Assembly (NCBI GenBank): GCA_022791355.1
Contig: JAAVYX010000112.1
Coordinates: 1 to 7,033 of the forward strand
Direction: 5' to 3'
Origin: Clostridiales bacterium
GTDB lineage: Bacteria; Bacillota; Clostridia; Oscillospirales; Acutalibacteraceae
Length of the DNA: 7,033 nucleotides
The notes under the pieces were generated by a model. The model did not search any database. It was not told the origin of the DNA and was given only the letters and a program-made list of their open reading frames with translations. Shown one piece after another: positions 5,971-7,033 of the stretch. How positions within the stretch are numbered: position 1 is the first letter of the stretch; each line of letters opens with the position of its first letter. The translations under genes were made by a program, and so were the position numbers.

Positions 5971-6018
5971 CTGTCGGCCCAGTCTTGACGGGGCTGACAG
6001 GTCTGGCGGTTTTCTTTT
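5971..6018 (+). terminator. Possible first terminator after rubrerythrin
   Basis: CTGTCGGCCC (5971-5980) pairs with GGGCTGACAG (5991-6000) with one G-U pair. Two runs of four Ts follow at 6010-6018. The 9-nt gap between stem and T-run makes it weaker than a classic terminator. It starts 5 nt after the stop codon. Confidence 0.4.
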
Positions 6019-6090
6019 GGGTAGTCCAAAAGGGCGGATACCGGACATGTTGGCCTTTGCAGATAACCGTTACCCTAGAAAAGGAAAGAC

Positions 6091-6129
6091 AAAGCCTCCC
6101 GGCCTGTTTGAAACGGCCGGGAGGCTTTT
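6091..6129. terminator. Bidirectional terminator between convergent genes
   Basis: AAAGCCTCCCGGCC (6091-6104) pairs perfectly over 14 bp with GGCCGGGAGGCTTT (6115-6128) around a 10-nt loop. The GC core is flanked by A and T runs so that both strands end in Ts. It lies 25 nt beyond the stop of the minus-strand ATPase and about 125 nt beyond rubrerythrin, the expected place for a shared stop signal. Confidence 0.85.
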
Positions 6130-6153
6130 CGCGTCCGCTCAAATACAGACGTT

Positions 6154-7033
6154 TTACAGATTTCCCTTGCGATGGAAGGCGTGGAGAATCAGCTTGCGTA
6201 TGAAGTCGGCCGGAACGACTAGGGCGGCCAGCAGAATAATGGCCTGCAAATCCTGTATGCGCAGGGGATAGGTGCGGAAAAGGGGACCGCCGTAGTAGAT
6301 GATCAATAGCTGTACCACCGCTACGGTTCCCATAATTCCAATAAAGGCCTTGTTGCGGGGCAGATGAGCCAGCAGATTGAGCCGGTGGGTGCGGGCGTTG
6401 AAGCTGTTGAAAATACCGGCGAAGATAAACAGGGCGAAAAAGGCGCTCATAAAGTAGATGGGCTGCCGCTCATACGCGAACATACGGTTAAAAAAGGGCA
6501 GCTTCAAAAAGCAGAGGCAGAGCCCCACCGTAAAAAGCCCCGTGCAGCCGATTTGATGGTACATATACCGGTTGATGATGGGCTCGCTGCGTTTTTTGGG
6601 CGGCTCCTTCATGTAATCCTTTAAGGGCGGCTCTCCTGCGAAGGCCAGACCGGCCAGCGTATCCATGATGATGTTGATCCAGAGCATCTGGATGACCGTC
6701 ACCGGCGTATCCACCCCGATAAAGGGGCCGATTACCGAAACCCCCACCGCGCAGAGGTTCATGGTCAGCTGGAAAACGATAAATTTTCGTATACTCTTGA
6801 AGATGGTGCGGCCGTATAGGATAGCCTTGGAGATGGAGGCGAAGTTGTCGTCCATAATCACGATGTCGCCGGCCTCCTTGGCGATTTCGGTTCCGCTGCC
6901 CATGGCGAAGCCTACGTCGGCCTTCTTGAGGGCGGGGGCGTCGTTGATGCCGTCGCCGGTCATACCGGCCACCAGCCCCGCCTCCTGGGCCAGACGTACC
7001 AGCCGGCTCTTGTCGCTGGGCAGGGCCCGGGCC
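6154..7033 (-). CDS. Calcium-type P-type ATPase, C-terminal part (partial)
   Basis: The reading frame stays open to the window edge, giving 292 visible residues; the start lies outside. P-type ATPases pump cations across the membrane using ATP and an aspartyl-phosphate intermediate. Visible are the end of the P domain with TGDGINDAP (fragment residues 25-33) and the GTEIAKEAGD segment (47-56), then about six membrane helices. M5 is about 84-105, M6 about 112-132, and four more follow to the end. M6 contains N120-I-I-M-D124-T and ends AFAGEPP, like plasma-membrane-type (PIIB) Ca2+ pumps and unlike SERCA-type pumps, which have N-x3-D followed by G. M5 has QLTMN (88-92), again PIIB-like. Ca2+ export is therefore the best guess. 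The DKTG phosphorylation site and the N-terminal regions are off-window, so integrity of the whole gene cannot be judged. Confidence 0.92.
   Translation of the reverse strand, partial: ARALPSDKSRLVRLAQEAGLVAGMTGDGINDAPALKKADVGFAMGSGTEIAKEAGDIVIMDDNFASISKAILYGRTIFKSIRKFIVFQLTMNLCAVGVSVIGPFIGVDTPVTVIQMLWINIIMDTLAGLAFAGEPPLKDYMKEPPKKRSEPIINRYMYHQIGCTGLFTVGLCLCFLKLPFFNRMFAYERQPIYFMSAFFALFIFAGIFNSFNARTHRLNLLAHLPRNKAFIGIMGTVAVVQLLIIYYGGPLFRTYPLRIQDLQAIILLAALVVPADFIRKLILHAFHRKGNL

Overview
The window looks like chromosomal DNA from a GC-rich, strictly anaerobic low-complexity-leader Firmicute, most likely in or near the Oscillospiraceae/Ruminococcaceae. That placement is inferred from a stand-alone RecD2-type helicase, a ComF-family protein, an MreB/Mbl-type actin with no mreCD beside it, a rubrerythrin, strong Shine-Dalgarno (SD) sequences and GC-rich third codon positions. 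No marker gene is present to fix the species.

Layout. Positions 1-333 hold no convincing gene. They contain a series of strong inverted repeats ending in a T-tailed terminator hairpin (242-276). A plus-strand gene group follows: a small membrane-anchored protein of unknown function (334-690), recD2 (707-2968) and a comF-family gene (3018-3725). The 16-nt and 49-nt gaps suggest co-transcription. A good sigma-A-type promoter has its -35 box on the comF stop codon and starts a roughly 230-nt GC-rich, foldable leader before mreB (3987-5009). After mreB come a terminator-like hairpin, an imperfect 28-bp direct repeat and about 400 nt without a confident gene. Rubrerythrin (5427-5966) stands alone with a strong SD. 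It faces the 3' end of a minus-strand calcium-type P-type ATPase (6154-7033, cut by the window edge), and a perfect 14-bp hairpin between them probably stops transcription from both sides.

Functions. recD2 and comF concern DNA repair/recombination and (by family name) DNA uptake. mreB concerns cell shape and wall synthesis, rubrerythrin concerns peroxide defence in anaerobes, and the ATPase concerns cation export. These are mostly housekeeping genes, and I see no defence island, prophage, transposase, CRISPR array or biosynthetic cluster. The least explained parts are the non-coding stretches: the palindrome cluster at the left end, the mreB leader, and the segment before rubrerythrin, which has a short codon-like open frame. 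I do not see clear evidence of a new multi-gene system.
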